The notes beneath the pieces are model-generated. The model did no database searches, had not been told where the DNA came from, and saw only the letters and a program-made list of their open reading frames with translations. The translations under genes and the position numbers were made by a program. From Candidatus Aminicenantes bacterium UBA6228 (GTDB lineage Bacteria; Acidobacteriota; Aminicenantia; Aminicenantales; Saccharicenantaceae), in the NCBI GenBank assembly GCA_002441005.1, contig DJWO01000009.1:186001-250000 (forward strand): a stretch of DNA of 64,000 nucleotides, in the 5' to 3' direction. Position 1 is the stretch's first letter, and the number at the start of each line of letters is the position of its first letter. Positions 1 to 8,599 of this stretch are shown here, one piece after another.

Positions 1-2314
1 TTTTAGCTTTTTCATTGGCCCCGGTGATTCTAAAGACCTTATCAGTCCTGAAGCCAGTCAGCCCTTGAAGGCTGATAGCTAATGTCTGCACCTCAGCAGT
101 TGGATTAATCACGGCTACGGTCAAAGTCTTCCCGTCTTCTTTCCAGGCAGCCATCAAATCGAGTGGTTCGCTCTGACCTCTGATTTTTACGGGTAAAGTT
201 CCGAATTCATTTCGATAGAGCTTGAGTACCAGACCGGTGGTGTCAAAAACAGCCTCAGTCTTCGAAGTTTTAATCGCCCCGATGACATTGACCGTCTGGG
301 CGTAATTGGCCATGTAGATGAGATCAGCCTGGCGGTAATACTCATGCAGCCCGGCCGCAATGCCCAGTGCATCCTTTAAGAAATACTGGGTGCCCAGTTC
401 ACCGTAAATATATGGCCCATACCAGTAATTCCATTCGTCCAGAGCAATTTTGATGTCCTGGCCTTTAAGCTCAGGAATGGTTTTCCGGTAAACGCGGTGG
501 GCCTCAGCTATCCTTTTTATTGCCCGCGGCACCTGATAAACATGGCTTAAAAGCCCGGGCTGCTCCCCGACATAAAAGTGCTCGCTGATAAAATCCATAT
601 AATCGGCACAACTTTTCAGCATGCTCTGGCTCCACTCCCCGGCGGCCCCAACTCCGACAATTTTTATCGAGGGATCTTTGGCTTTCATCGCCTGAGCAAA
701 ACGATTATGCTTTAAAACATAATCTTTAAGTGGCATATGACCGAGCTGCCAGTCGCCATACATTTCATTGCCGATTGACCAGAACTTACAGTTAAAAGGT
801 TCAGCCTGCCCGTTTTGAGTTCTGAGCTGCCCGAGCGGACTCGTGGCCGGGCCATTGACATACTCAACCTCTTCAGCAGCTAAAGTCTCATTTCCCTGCC
901 CGCTATTAACCGTGATATAAGGCTCGGTTCCAACCAGCCGGCAGAAAGCTATAAACTCATGAATCCCAACATCATTGAGTTCAATCCCTTCCCAGGCTGG
1001 ATTCTTGCGGGGTGGACGCCGGTCAGGGTCACCGATTCCATCTTTCCAGTTATAGCCAGAGACAAAGTTCCCGCCTGGCCAGCGGTAAACAGGCGAGTTT
1101 AGCTCGCGCAGAAGTTTGACAACTTCCGGCCTGAAACCCTGGAGGTTATCAGCTGGCATGAGGGAAACAGCCGCCAGCCTGAATACCTCACGACCGCGGC
1201 TGACAATTTCCAGACGTCCCTGATCAGTCGTGAGGCTGGAAACAAAGGAGAAAAAATATTTCTCAAAATCAGGGGTTATCTTATCAATGATAACAGGCTC
1301 AGCAACTGTCTGGCCATTCTCTTCATTGACGAGCCTGACTTCGAGGGGAAGAGTACCAGGGTCACCGGCCAGAACGACTCTGCCTGTATACTTTTGGCCG
1401 GCTCTCAGAGCCAGTTCACCCTGAGCCAGCCCGGCTGCCTGGCCATCGCCTTTAAGCCTTATCTCCGGGACAGGTACACCGGCATAAATCAAAAGGGGAT
1501 TCATATGAACAGAGTGGGGCTCACCATAAATTTTCCAGGGAGACGAAGCTCCGCCAACCGGAAAATAGAACTTACGATCTTCCAGCATCTCAGCCCAGAG
1601 GCCCTGATAAATACAGCGTCCAAGATGTTCAATAAACTGGCCGTAAATATATTTAGAGACAGGAGCCAGGATCTGGTCGGTATAAATGGTGGCCTGCGGC
1701 TTTAAAGCTCTCCCTGAAATATATTCAAGATTGATATCATCAAACCAGGCTTGGCCGGTGACTTTCCCCCAGCCGCCAAAAAGACAGTTGATCTGGAAAG
1801 CATCATTCAAACCGCTATCAAAGACCAGTTCGATTCTGGTCCAGTCATTTGTCCCGGTAAGGGCTCTGCTTACCATCCCCGGTTGCTGATGGATGTTGAG
1901 CAGGACACCTTGGCCACCAGCCGACTTAATATCTCTGGTTTTTATCCAGCCACTTAACCGATATCTGGAATATGGTTTGACCTTAACTATCGTTGACCAG
2001 GAAGTATCAGCCCCGTTGGCCGAACTTATCTTAACGCTTTTCTGCCCGCTTCTGGCCAGGTTATCAACTTCTAAGACCGCTTCTGGCTGATAGGTAACCG
2101 CCCGCCAGCCCAGGGGCTTTCCATCTTTGAGCTCTTCAAAAGACGGATTGGCTATTAATTGCTTCTGAACTTCCTGCCCAACGAGTAAAGTTGAAGAAGT
2201 TAAAAAGAGAAAGAGGATGAGGAGCAAGCCGCTACCGGCCATGAGCCTTTTGACGGGTCTTGAAGAGGCCCTATCTATTTTTTTAAGGTTTTCAGATTGG
2301 GACTGAGCTGACAT
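1..2314 (-). CDS. GH51 alpha-L-arabinofuranosidase, exported (3' end beyond window)
   Basis: Releases terminal alpha-L-arabinofuranose from arabinan or arabinoxylan, probably in the periplasm or at the cell surface. The reading frame is open from ATG 2314 to the window edge (771 codons), so the C-terminus is missing. Upstream GCAGGAGG supports this start. Residues 23-47 form a hydrophobic export segment. About 50-200 is a CBM4/9-like carbohydrate-binding module, and about 205 onward is the GH51 catalytic barrel. The acid/base Glu517 lies in WSIGNEMYG and the nucleophile Glu627 in ALDEWNYW, the two GH51 signatures. The gene starts 39 nt after the GH127 gene, so the two are probably co-transcribed. 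Family call is very secure; exact polysaccharide substrate is inferred from the neighbours. Confidence 0.92.
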   Translation of the reverse strand, partial: MSAQSQSENLKKIDRASSRPVKRLMAGSGLLLILFLFLTSSTLLVGQEVQKQLIANPSFEELKDGKPLGWRAVTYQPEAVLEVDNLARSGQKSVKISSANGADTSWSTIVKVKPYSRYRLSGWIKTRDIKSAGGQGVLLNIHQQPGMVSRALTGTNDWTRIELVFDSGLNDAFQINCLFGGWGKVTGQAWFDDINLEYISGRALKPQATIYTDQILAPVSKYIYGQFIEHLGRCIYQGLWAEMLEDRKFYFPVGGASSPWKIYGEPHSVHMNPLLIYAGVPVPEIRLKGDGQAAGLAQGELALRAGQKYTGRVVLAGDPGTLPLEVRLVNEENGQTVAEPVIIDKITPDFEKYFFSFVSSLTTDQGRLEIVSRGREVFRLAAVSLMPADNLQGFRPEVVKLLRELNSPVYRWPGGNFVSGYNWKDGIGDPDRRPPRKNPAWEGIELNDVGIHEFIAFCRLVGTEPYITVNSGQGNETLAAEEVEYVNGPATSPLGQLRTQNGQAEPFNCKFWSIGNEMYGDWQLGHMPLKDYVLKHNRFAQAMKAKDPSIKIVGVGAAGEWSQSMLKSCADYMDFISEHFYVGEQPGLLSHVYQVPRAIKRIAEAHRVYRKTIPELKGQDIKIALDEWNYWYGPYIYGELGTQYFLKDALGIAAGLHEYYRQADLIYMANYAQTVNVIGAIKTSKTEAVFDTTGLVLKLYRNEFGTLPVKIRGQSEPLDLMAAWKEDGKTLTVAVINPTAEVQTLAISLQGLTGFRTDKVFRITGANEKAK

Positions 2315-2353
2315 CAAAACCTCCTGCGGTTTTGCCGGCCGTCTTAAATCCAA

Positions 2354-4780
2354 CTAATTCACTTTCCATTCTTGAAGGCCAGCGGAAAAATCCTTCTGGA
2401 GTTTGAGTTCTAATTTTAAACCGGCCGTCTTGACCGGCGAAAATTTAACCACATTGTATTTATCCTTCTCCACTCCATAGGAGCCTTTTTTCTTGACCTC
2501 AACCCACTTATCGTCCTGCTTAAAATAAAGCTTCCAGAATTCAGGCACCCGGCATTCACCTTCGCCAGTATCATCAAACCAGTAAACCGCCGCCTCTGAG
2601 ATTTTAACTGGAGCTGGCCACTCGTAGCTAACCCATTCAGTCGTTCCCTTTTTTGGCCACCAGTGGAGATAACCAATCGAGTGGTCATTGGAACTTTGCG
2701 GTTCGTACTGATCATTTATAAACTTAGCCCCTCTGGCTCCATCTGAAGCTTCGACCTTAGCCTTAGAAGCTAAAGACGGCTCCGGCACCGGTCTGACTCT
2801 GGCTTCTTCCCGGGCCAGCCAGACTGCCATTTCACCTCGCCCACGGTGAGCCCAGGCATAATATGGAATCAGGATAACATTCTGGGGCTGGCTGATGACC
2901 CTTCCCTTTTCAATTTTAAAAGCCTGCCCTTCACCTTCGACTGTGACCAGTCCGCCGAGAAGATCAGGTTTATATTCAGCCCGGAGATGAGCCCCGAGCG
3001 GTAAAAGGAGCTGGCTAACCCGACCCTGATTATCAGCCCATTCAGCACAATAGACAATTGGGCCTCTTTCGACGGCTACCAGGCCCTTATCATCCTTAAC
3101 TTTTTCGTTAGCCAGAACCTGGCGCGGCTCCATTGGCAAGCTGATTTCAACCTGGTCGCCAGGCTGCCATTTCCGGTCAACCGGCAAAAAGCCCTTTTCC
3201 AGCTTTAATTCAACTTCCTGCCCGTTGACTTTAACCACCGGTTTTGTCCCGGTCTGCCCGGCGTAGGAATATAAATCACCCGGCACCGGCTGCCCGAGAG
3301 CCCAGCCAGGAATTCTCAGCATCAAAATGAAATGGCCTTCTTTCCGGGGGTTAACCGTTAGCTTGATCTCTCCTTTCCAGGGATAATTTGTTTTCTGCTC
3401 GAGATTAATCTTCAGCCCATTAACTTCAATCTGACCCGAGCTGGCTGCATAGAGATTGACAAACAACCTGTCGCCGGAGGTGGCATAAACATATTGACCG
3501 AGTTGAGGCAAGAAACGGGCAATGTTCGGTGGGCAGCAGGCACAGCCAAACCAGGGGGTTCTTTCGTGCTGGCCAAAGGAGGCTAAAGGATTAGCATAGA
3601 AAAATCTGTCACCGGACAGCGAGATGCCACTCAGCACCCCGTTGTAAATGATCCGTTCAAAAACATCCAGGTATTTGGCCTCCCCTTCCAGAAGAAACAT
3701 CCGGTAGTTCCAGAAAGCATTGGCAATCGAAGCACAGGTCTCACAATAAGCTGAGCCGTTGGGGAGATTATAAGCTGGCCCAAAACCTTCCCAGGCACCA
3801 GTTGAACCAATCCCGCCGGTCAGATACATTTTCCGGAAGACTACATCTTCCCAGAGTTTTATCAAGGCTTGACGATAAGCCTCATCTCCGGTTAAGGCCG
3901 CCACATCAGCCATGGCTGAATACATATAGGCAGCCCGGACCGCATGGCCAACCGCCTCAGTCTGCTTGGTCACCGGCAGATGATCCTGAGAATAAAATCC
4001 GTATAGTTTATGCCCCTGGCTATTACCACGTTGATCGAGGAAAAATTTCGCCTGGTCAAGATATTTTTTTTCGCCGGTCAGCCGGTAAAGCTTGACCAGC
4101 CCGATCTCTATTTCCTGATGACCGGGCGGGACCATTAATTTCCCCGGGCCAAAATCTTTCAGGACCAGATCAGCGCTTTTCAGCGCAATCTTGAGCAGGT
4201 TCTTTTTGCCAGTTGCCTGGTAGTGAGCCACCGCCGCTTCATAAAGATGACCCAGATTATAAAGTTCATGTGCTTCCTCTTCATTTTCCCATCTCTGGCT
4301 GGCCACCCATTCTTCGAGTGGAATTTTCCCGCCTTTGTTTTTGATAGATCGGGCAGTATAAAGATAGCCATCTTTTTCCTGAGCAGCAGCAATCCTGGCA
4401 ATTAAACTATCAAGATATTTCTCAAGCTCAGGATCAGGCCGGAGCCTCAAAGCATAAGAAGCGGCTTCAATCGTCTTATAGACATCTGAATCGTCAAAAG
4501 GATAGTTTGAGCAAAAATTCCCGCTCCCCTGGGGACTGGCGATTTCAAAATTTTTGATCCGGCCGGTGGCTTCTTCCTGTTTAAAGTCATGGGGGATGGT
4601 CACTTTAATATCAGTTTCAATTCTTTTCTGCCAGAAATTGTCCTGGAAATTAACGGCAGTTAAATTTGACGGCTTAATTTTGTAATCCTTTTTCGGCTGG
4701 GAACTTCCCGTCAAAAAAAGCGCAAGGCTGGCTACTAATAAGAAGCTAAACCCTGCAGCCATTTTGTTTCTCTTTAACAT
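2354..4780 (-). CDS. GH127 beta-L-arabinofuranosidase with C-terminal binding domain
   Basis: Zinc/cysteine glycosidase of the DUF1680 (GH127) family that removes beta-L-arabinofuranose. Residues 7-26 are a signal peptide with no lipobox Cys. The catalytic (alpha/alpha)6 barrel follows. Glu331 fits the acid/base, Glu347 and Cys349 in AYCETC are zinc ligands, and the Cys415-Cys416 pair in FGCACCPPN supplies the nucleophile and a zinc ligand, by analogy with Bifidobacterium HypBA1 (numbering from memory). About 675-808 is a galactose-binding-like beta-sandwich. I chose ATG 4780 over TTG 4798 because AAGGAGGT lies between them at good spacing for the ATG. It is followed by GH51, forming an arabinan-degrading pair next to araBDA. 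Confidence 0.92.
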   Translation of the reverse strand: MLKRNKMAAGFSFLLVASLALFLTGSSQPKKDYKIKPSNLTAVNFQDNFWQKRIETDIKVTIPHDFKQEEATGRIKNFEIASPQGSGNFCSNYPFDDSDVYKTIEAASYALRLRPDPELEKYLDSLIARIAAAQEKDGYLYTARSIKNKGGKIPLEEWVASQRWENEEEAHELYNLGHLYEAAVAHYQATGKKNLLKIALKSADLVLKDFGPGKLMVPPGHQEIEIGLVKLYRLTGEKKYLDQAKFFLDQRGNSQGHKLYGFYSQDHLPVTKQTEAVGHAVRAAYMYSAMADVAALTGDEAYRQALIKLWEDVVFRKMYLTGGIGSTGAWEGFGPAYNLPNGSAYCETCASIANAFWNYRMFLLEGEAKYLDVFERIIYNGVLSGISLSGDRFFYANPLASFGQHERTPWFGCACCPPNIARFLPQLGQYVYATSGDRLFVNLYAASSGQIEVNGLKINLEQKTNYPWKGEIKLTVNPRKEGHFILMLRIPGWALGQPVPGDLYSYAGQTGTKPVVKVNGQEVELKLEKGFLPVDRKWQPGDQVEISLPMEPRQVLANEKVKDDKGLVAVERGPIVYCAEWADNQGRVSQLLLPLGAHLRAEYKPDLLGGLVTVEGEGQAFKIEKGRVISQPQNVILIPYYAWAHRGRGEMAVWLAREEARVRPVPEPSLASKAKVEASDGARGAKFINDQYEPQSSNDHSIGYLHWWPKKGTTEWVSYEWPAPVKISEAAVYWFDDTGEGECRVPEFWKLYFKQDDKWVEVKKKGSYGVEKDKYNVVKFSPVKTAGLKLELKLQKDFSAGLQEWKVN

Positions 4781-4974
4781 TTTGACCTCCTTAACCAATC
4801 GAATTTATTTAAGATATCTAATATATTTTATTTGACATTTCACTAAGATTATGATAATTAAATACAAGATCAAATATCAAATGAAAAGATCCATTGAACA
4901 GCAAGATCAGAAACAGGAAATAACCCTCCTACAATCATAAACCTCTTTCCCCTCACCATCCCCCCGAATAAAGA

Positions 4975-5006
4975 GGGCACCCGTAAAGGGTGCCCCATTT
5001 ATTTTT
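4975..5006 (+). terminator. Intrinsic terminator-like hairpin
   Basis: Perfect 8-bp stem GGGCACCC / GGGTGCCC with loop GTAAA (4975-4995), followed by CATTTATTTTT. The T-tract is on the plus-strand side. No plus-strand gene precedes it, so it may block antisense transcription or act bidirectionally between the receptor remnant and the GH127 gene. Confidence 0.6.
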
Positions 5007-5340
5007 GACCGGACTCTTCATCGTTCTATTATGACCCAAAAGATTATTCTCTATCAATAACTTCATCTGTCCTCAGGACAGTCTCTTTCCAACTATAGTT
5101 TCGGAATATTCCGACTGGACCGGACACTTTTTGATAGGACCTGTTGGTTTTAAGTTGACTGGCATTTTTTCAGTCATAGGCTGCTGGCTTGATTTCAGAG
5201 GAGAAAGTCTCCTTTCTTCCCTTATAAATCATTTATTGAAATTTTAAATACATCATCTTAACCTCGTCCTGGCTGATGACCCTGGCTTCACCGGTCAAGA
5301 TAACAGAGGGTTGCCTCCCAGTGGACAGCAGGTCGGATAG

Positions 5341-5373
5341 AAAAAAAGGGGGGAAGAGACTGGCTCTTCCCCC
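5341..5373 (-). terminator. Rho-independent terminator of the truncated receptor
   Basis: Read on the minus strand: a perfect 10-bp stem GGGGGAAGAG / CTCTTCCCCC with a 5-nt loop, followed directly by seven T residues. It lies 30 bp past the stop of the TonB-dependent receptor remnant, as expected for that gene. Confidence 0.85.
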
Positions 5374-5402
5374 GGTGAAAGCATCTACCAAAGGAGCTGT
5401 TT

Positions 5403-6040
5403 TTAGAATTTGTATCTGACCGAGAACTTGAAGGTCCTGGTAGCGTCAATACTGGTTACCCGGTTGTAATTGTAATCCATCGTATAGGTACCTTCGCTCG
5501 TACCTTCAGCTACAGGGAACCATTCGCTGATCGGGTTCAGTCCATAGTTGACGTATCTGTTGCCAAGTAGATTATAGATATCCAGAAAAGCACCGATAGT
5601 TCCGAAGGGTAACTTGAATTCTTTTTCCAGGTGGAAGTCAAAATTGGCATAATCCTGTTCTCTCCTGGTGCCATTTGGTTCCAGCATAACCCAGACTGAC
5701 CAGGGAACAATGTTATTAGCCTGGGCCCAATCATCAGGCGGAACAATGCTCACGCTTCTTCCCCAGGGATAACCAACTCTGTAATTCAAGAAGAAGGAAG
5801 TTACAAAACCATAGGGCAAATCAAAAGTACCATAGAGTTTGAAGATGAAAGGCACGTCATAGCCATCCCGTCCGGGCGTATTAACAAAATCGTTCGGACT
5901 ATCACCGCAGGTGAAAGTAGTCGTTTTGGAAAAAGTGGCTGAGCCACCCAATGACCAGCCATGAATAAATCTTTTGTCAAAGCTCAGCTCCACCCCGTCA
6001 TATTTGGTATAGGCCTGAGGGAAAAGGGCCTGTTTTTTAG
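5403..6040 (-). pseudogene. C-terminal remnant of a TonB-dependent outer-membrane receptor
   Basis: About 200 residues of an Oar/SusC-like beta-barrel end: alternating aromatic strands, an FLDIYNLLGNRY segment typical of the last strands, and a terminal aromatic residue (KFSVRYKF) as in outer-membrane proteins recognised by the Bam machinery. Full receptors are about 900-1100 aa with signal peptide, plug and 22-strand barrel; those parts are absent here. Receptor-like sequence (QALFPQAYTKYDG) continues upstream of the first ATG (5993), and the frame stays open to about 6090 without a start codon or ribosome-binding site. The deletion end is close to the araB 5' region. The gene looks 5'-truncated but retains a perfect terminator. 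It was plausibly the arabino-oligosaccharide receptor of this island (inference). Confidence 0.75.
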
Positions 6041-6109
6041 GTTGACAAAACTTGTTTATATCTAAAAAAGATGGTCTGAATTAGAATATAAGATAAGAAA
6101 GGAGACAGG

Positions 6110-7861
6110 ATGAGTCAGAAAAGCACAGCCTGCACTCTGGGTCTGGACTTCGGGACAAACTCAGTCCGGGCCTTAATTGTTGATGTAACCAATGGCCAGG
6201 AACTCAGCACCGCTGTGGCTAATTATCCATCAGGCCGGGCTGGAATTTTGCTTGATCCGAAGCAACCAGAACTGGCCCGTCAAAATCCAGCCGATTATAT
6301 AGAGGCTATGGTAAAGGTCACCAGAAAGGTTCTCAGCCTGGCTAGAAAAGCCAATCAAAGTTTCCGGGCTGAACAAATTATCGGACTTGGTGTTGATACC
6401 ACCGGTTCAACCCCGCTGCCGGTTGATAAAAACGGCTTGCCCTTAGCTTTCCAGGCTGAATTTAAGAAAAACCTCAACGCCCAGGCCTGGCTCTGGAAAG
6501 ACCATACTGCTTTTGCTGAAGCTCAGGAGATTACTGACCTGGCTGCCCGGGAGCATCCGGAATACTTAGCCAAATGCGGCGGTGTTTATTCGTCAGAGTG
6601 GTTTTTTAGCAAAATTCTTCACTGCCGCCGGGTAGCGCCTGAGGTCTTCGAAGCTGGCTGGAGCTGGGTGGAGCTCGCGGATTTTATTCCGGCTCTAATT
6701 ACCGGGACCTTAGCTCCGGAGAAAATGAAAAGAAGCCGCTGTGCGGCCGGTCATAAGGCCATGTTCAATGAAGACTGGGGTGGGCTGCCAGCTAAAGACT
6801 TTTTAAACCAGCTGGATCCAGCTCTGGGTGAATTGCGCGACCGCCTGTATGATAAGACTTATACTTCTGACCAGCCGGCCGGCTACCTGACTAAATCCTG
6901 GGCAAAAGCCCTGGGTTTGCCGTCCGGGATTTCAGTAGCGGTCGGGGCCTTCGATGCCCACCTTGGGGCGGTTGGGGCCGGAGTGGCTCCTTCGAAGCTG
7001 GTTAAGATCATCGGCACCAGCACCTGCGACATTACTGTCTGGCCGAATAGCCGTCCACTGCCCGATATCCCTGGTCTGTGTGGCATTGTTGATGGCTCAG
7101 TCGTCCCGGGCTATTTTGGTCTGGAAGCCGGGCAGTCAGCCGTCGGCGATATTTTTAACTGGTTTATTGATTATCTTCAGCCCGGCGGGAAGAGAAAAGG
7201 CAGCCATGAGGAATTAACCCGAAGAGCCTCGTCCCTTCTCCCTGGTGAATCAGGTCTGCTGGCTCTTGACTGGAACAATGGGAACAGGACCGTCCTGGTG
7301 GATCAGAGGTTGACCGGACTTTTACTTGGCCAGACCCTTCACACCAGACCGGAAGAGATATATCTGGCTTTGATCGAGGGCACAGCCTTCGGAGCTTTGA
7401 CCATTATCAAGCGGTTTGAAGAATATAGAGTCAGGATAAAAGAGGTCATAAATTGCGGTGGTATTGCTGAGAAAAATCCGCTGGTCATGCAAATTTATGC
7501 TGATGTCCTGGGCCTTGAAATGAAAATTGCCTGTTCCTCTCAAACCTGTGCTCTCGGCTCAGCCATGGCCGGAGCGGTGGCTGCCGGCCCAAAAGCTGGA
7601 GGGTATGAGCGTTTTGGACAAGCTCAAAAAGCAATGTGCGGTTTAAAACCTTTCAGTTTTAAACCGAGAACTGACTACCACCAGGTTTATGAAGAGCTCT
7701 ATCCCCTATACCGGGAGCTGCATGACGCTTTAGGCACCAAAAACTGGTCAGGAAACCTTTATCATCTGATGAAAGACCTGCTGGCCATCCGCGACCGCCA
7801 GCTGGGCCAAGCCCGTCAGCTCGAAGCCAGCCAGAAGAAAAAACAAACGATGGAGAGTTAA
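6110..7861 (+). CDS. araB: L-ribulokinase
   Basis: Phosphorylates L-ribulose to L-ribulose 5-phosphate in the cytoplasm, the second step of bacterial L-arabinose catabolism. It is a 583-aa FGGY-family kinase: N-terminal phosphate-binding loop GLDFGTNSVR (about residues 11-20), and a second domain with GAFDAHLGAVGAG and the FGGY-type motif around INCGGIAEKNPL. Length and the GVDTTGSTPLP segment fit ribulokinases. AAGGAGAC precedes ATG 6110. The gene is first of a tight araB-araD-araA cluster (38-nt and 1-nt gaps), which supports arabinose specificity over other FGGY substrates. No AraC or AraR-type regulator is nearby. Confidence 0.93.
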   Translation: MSQKSTACTLGLDFGTNSVRALIVDVTNGQELSTAVANYPSGRAGILLDPKQPELARQNPADYIEAMVKVTRKVLSLARKANQSFRAEQIIGLGVDTTGSTPLPVDKNGLPLAFQAEFKKNLNAQAWLWKDHTAFAEAQEITDLAAREHPEYLAKCGGVYSSEWFFSKILHCRRVAPEVFEAGWSWVELADFIPALITGTLAPEKMKRSRCAAGHKAMFNEDWGGLPAKDFLNQLDPALGELRDRLYDKTYTSDQPAGYLTKSWAKALGLPSGISVAVGAFDAHLGAVGAGVAPSKLVKIIGTSTCDITVWPNSRPLPDIPGLCGIVDGSVVPGYFGLEAGQSAVGDIFNWFIDYLQPGGKRKGSHEELTRRASSLLPGESGLLALDWNNGNRTVLVDQRLTGLLLGQTLHTRPEEIYLALIEGTAFGALTIIKRFEEYRVRIKEVINCGGIAEKNPLVMQIYADVLGLEMKIACSSQTCALGSAMAGAVAAGPKAGGYERFGQAQKAMCGLKPFSFKPRTDYHQVYEELYPLYRELHDALGTKNWSGNLYHLMKDLLAIRDRQLGQARQLEASQKKKQTMES

Positions 7862-7899
7862 ACCAGATAAATTCAGATTAGATAGATTGGGGAATAAAA

Positions 7900-8598
7900 A
7901 TGTACTATGAACTGAAAAAAAGAGCTTTTGAAGCTAACCTGCAACTCGTTGAATATGGATTAGTTGTTCTGACCTTTGGTAACGTCAGCCAGATTGATCG
8001 GGAAAAGGGAGTCATGGCTATCAAGCCCAGTGGAGTTGCTTATAAACAAATGCAGCCGGAAGACATGGTGGTTCTTGATCTTAATGGCCGGGTGGTGGAA
8101 GGAAGCTTGAGGCCATCTTCAGATGCCCCGACTCACCTTCATCTTTATCGCTTCTGGCCAGACATTGGTGGAATTGCTCACGCCCACAGCGATTTTGCCA
8201 CCTCTTTTGCCCAGGCTGGAGCAGAGATTCCAGTTTTGGGGACAACCCAGGCTGACTTTTGCCCCGGCCCGGTGCCGGTCACGCGACAGTTAATTGAAGA
8301 GGAAGTCAACAGCGACTATGAGCTCAATACAGGCAGAATCATCGTCGAAAGGTTCAGGCTTCTTGACCCGGCTCATTTTCCTGCTTGTCTGGTCAGCGGA
8401 CATGGTCCCTTTGCCTGGGGAAAATCAGCTCAGGAGGCGGTTGATAATCTTTTGCATCTGGAAAAAATAGCCCGGATGGCAGCCATCACCAGACTGATCA
8501 ATCCGGAAACAGAAGAGCTTAAGAGTTACTTGATTAAAAAGCACTTTGCAAGAAAACACGGGCCACAAGCCTATTATGGACAGAGAAAGGAGAAATAA
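7900..8598 (+). CDS. araD: L-ribulose-5-phosphate 4-epimerase
   Basis: Class II aldolase/epimerase fold enzyme converting L-ribulose 5-phosphate to D-xylulose 5-phosphate, the entry to the pentose phosphate pathway. Zinc ligands His94 and His96 lie in IAHAHSDFAT and His168 in VSGHGPFAWG. GNVS (27-30) and SSDAPTH with Asp75 match the phosphate-binding and catalytic motifs of E. coli AraD (D76, H95, H97, H171 from memory). The 232-aa length is normal. It sits between araB and the isomerase gene, and its stop is one nucleotide before the isomerase start, suggesting translational coupling. Confidence 0.94.
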   Translation: MYYELKKRAFEANLQLVEYGLVVLTFGNVSQIDREKGVMAIKPSGVAYKQMQPEDMVVLDLNGRVVEGSLRPSSDAPTHLHLYRFWPDIGGIAHAHSDFATSFAQAGAEIPVLGTTQADFCPGPVPVTRQLIEEEVNSDYELNTGRIIVERFRLLDPAHFPACLVSGHGPFAWGKSAQEAVDNLLHLEKIARMAAITRLINPETEELKSYLIKKHFARKHGPQAYYGQRKEK

Positions 8599-8599
8599 G

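Larger units (their letters stand above)
4781..5402. other. 620-bp intergenic stretch with two strong hairpins
   Basis: No open frame with coding character is visible. It holds a plus-strand-type terminator (4975-5006) and the minus-strand terminator of the truncated receptor (5341-5373), both listed separately. A smaller hairpin, AGGAGA-AAG-TCTCCT, lies at 5199-5213. The remainder is AT-rich and presumably holds the promoter of the GH127-GH51 pair, but I could not identify a convincing -35/-10. Confidence 0.6.

Noticed and set aside
3802..4095. Plus-strand open frames opposite GH127 and other long genes
   Set aside because: They lie fully inside well-supported genes on the other strand and have low-complexity products.
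6042..6047. TTGACA as -35 of araB
   Set aside because: No -10 at 16-18 bp; the nearest TAGAAT is 34 bp away.
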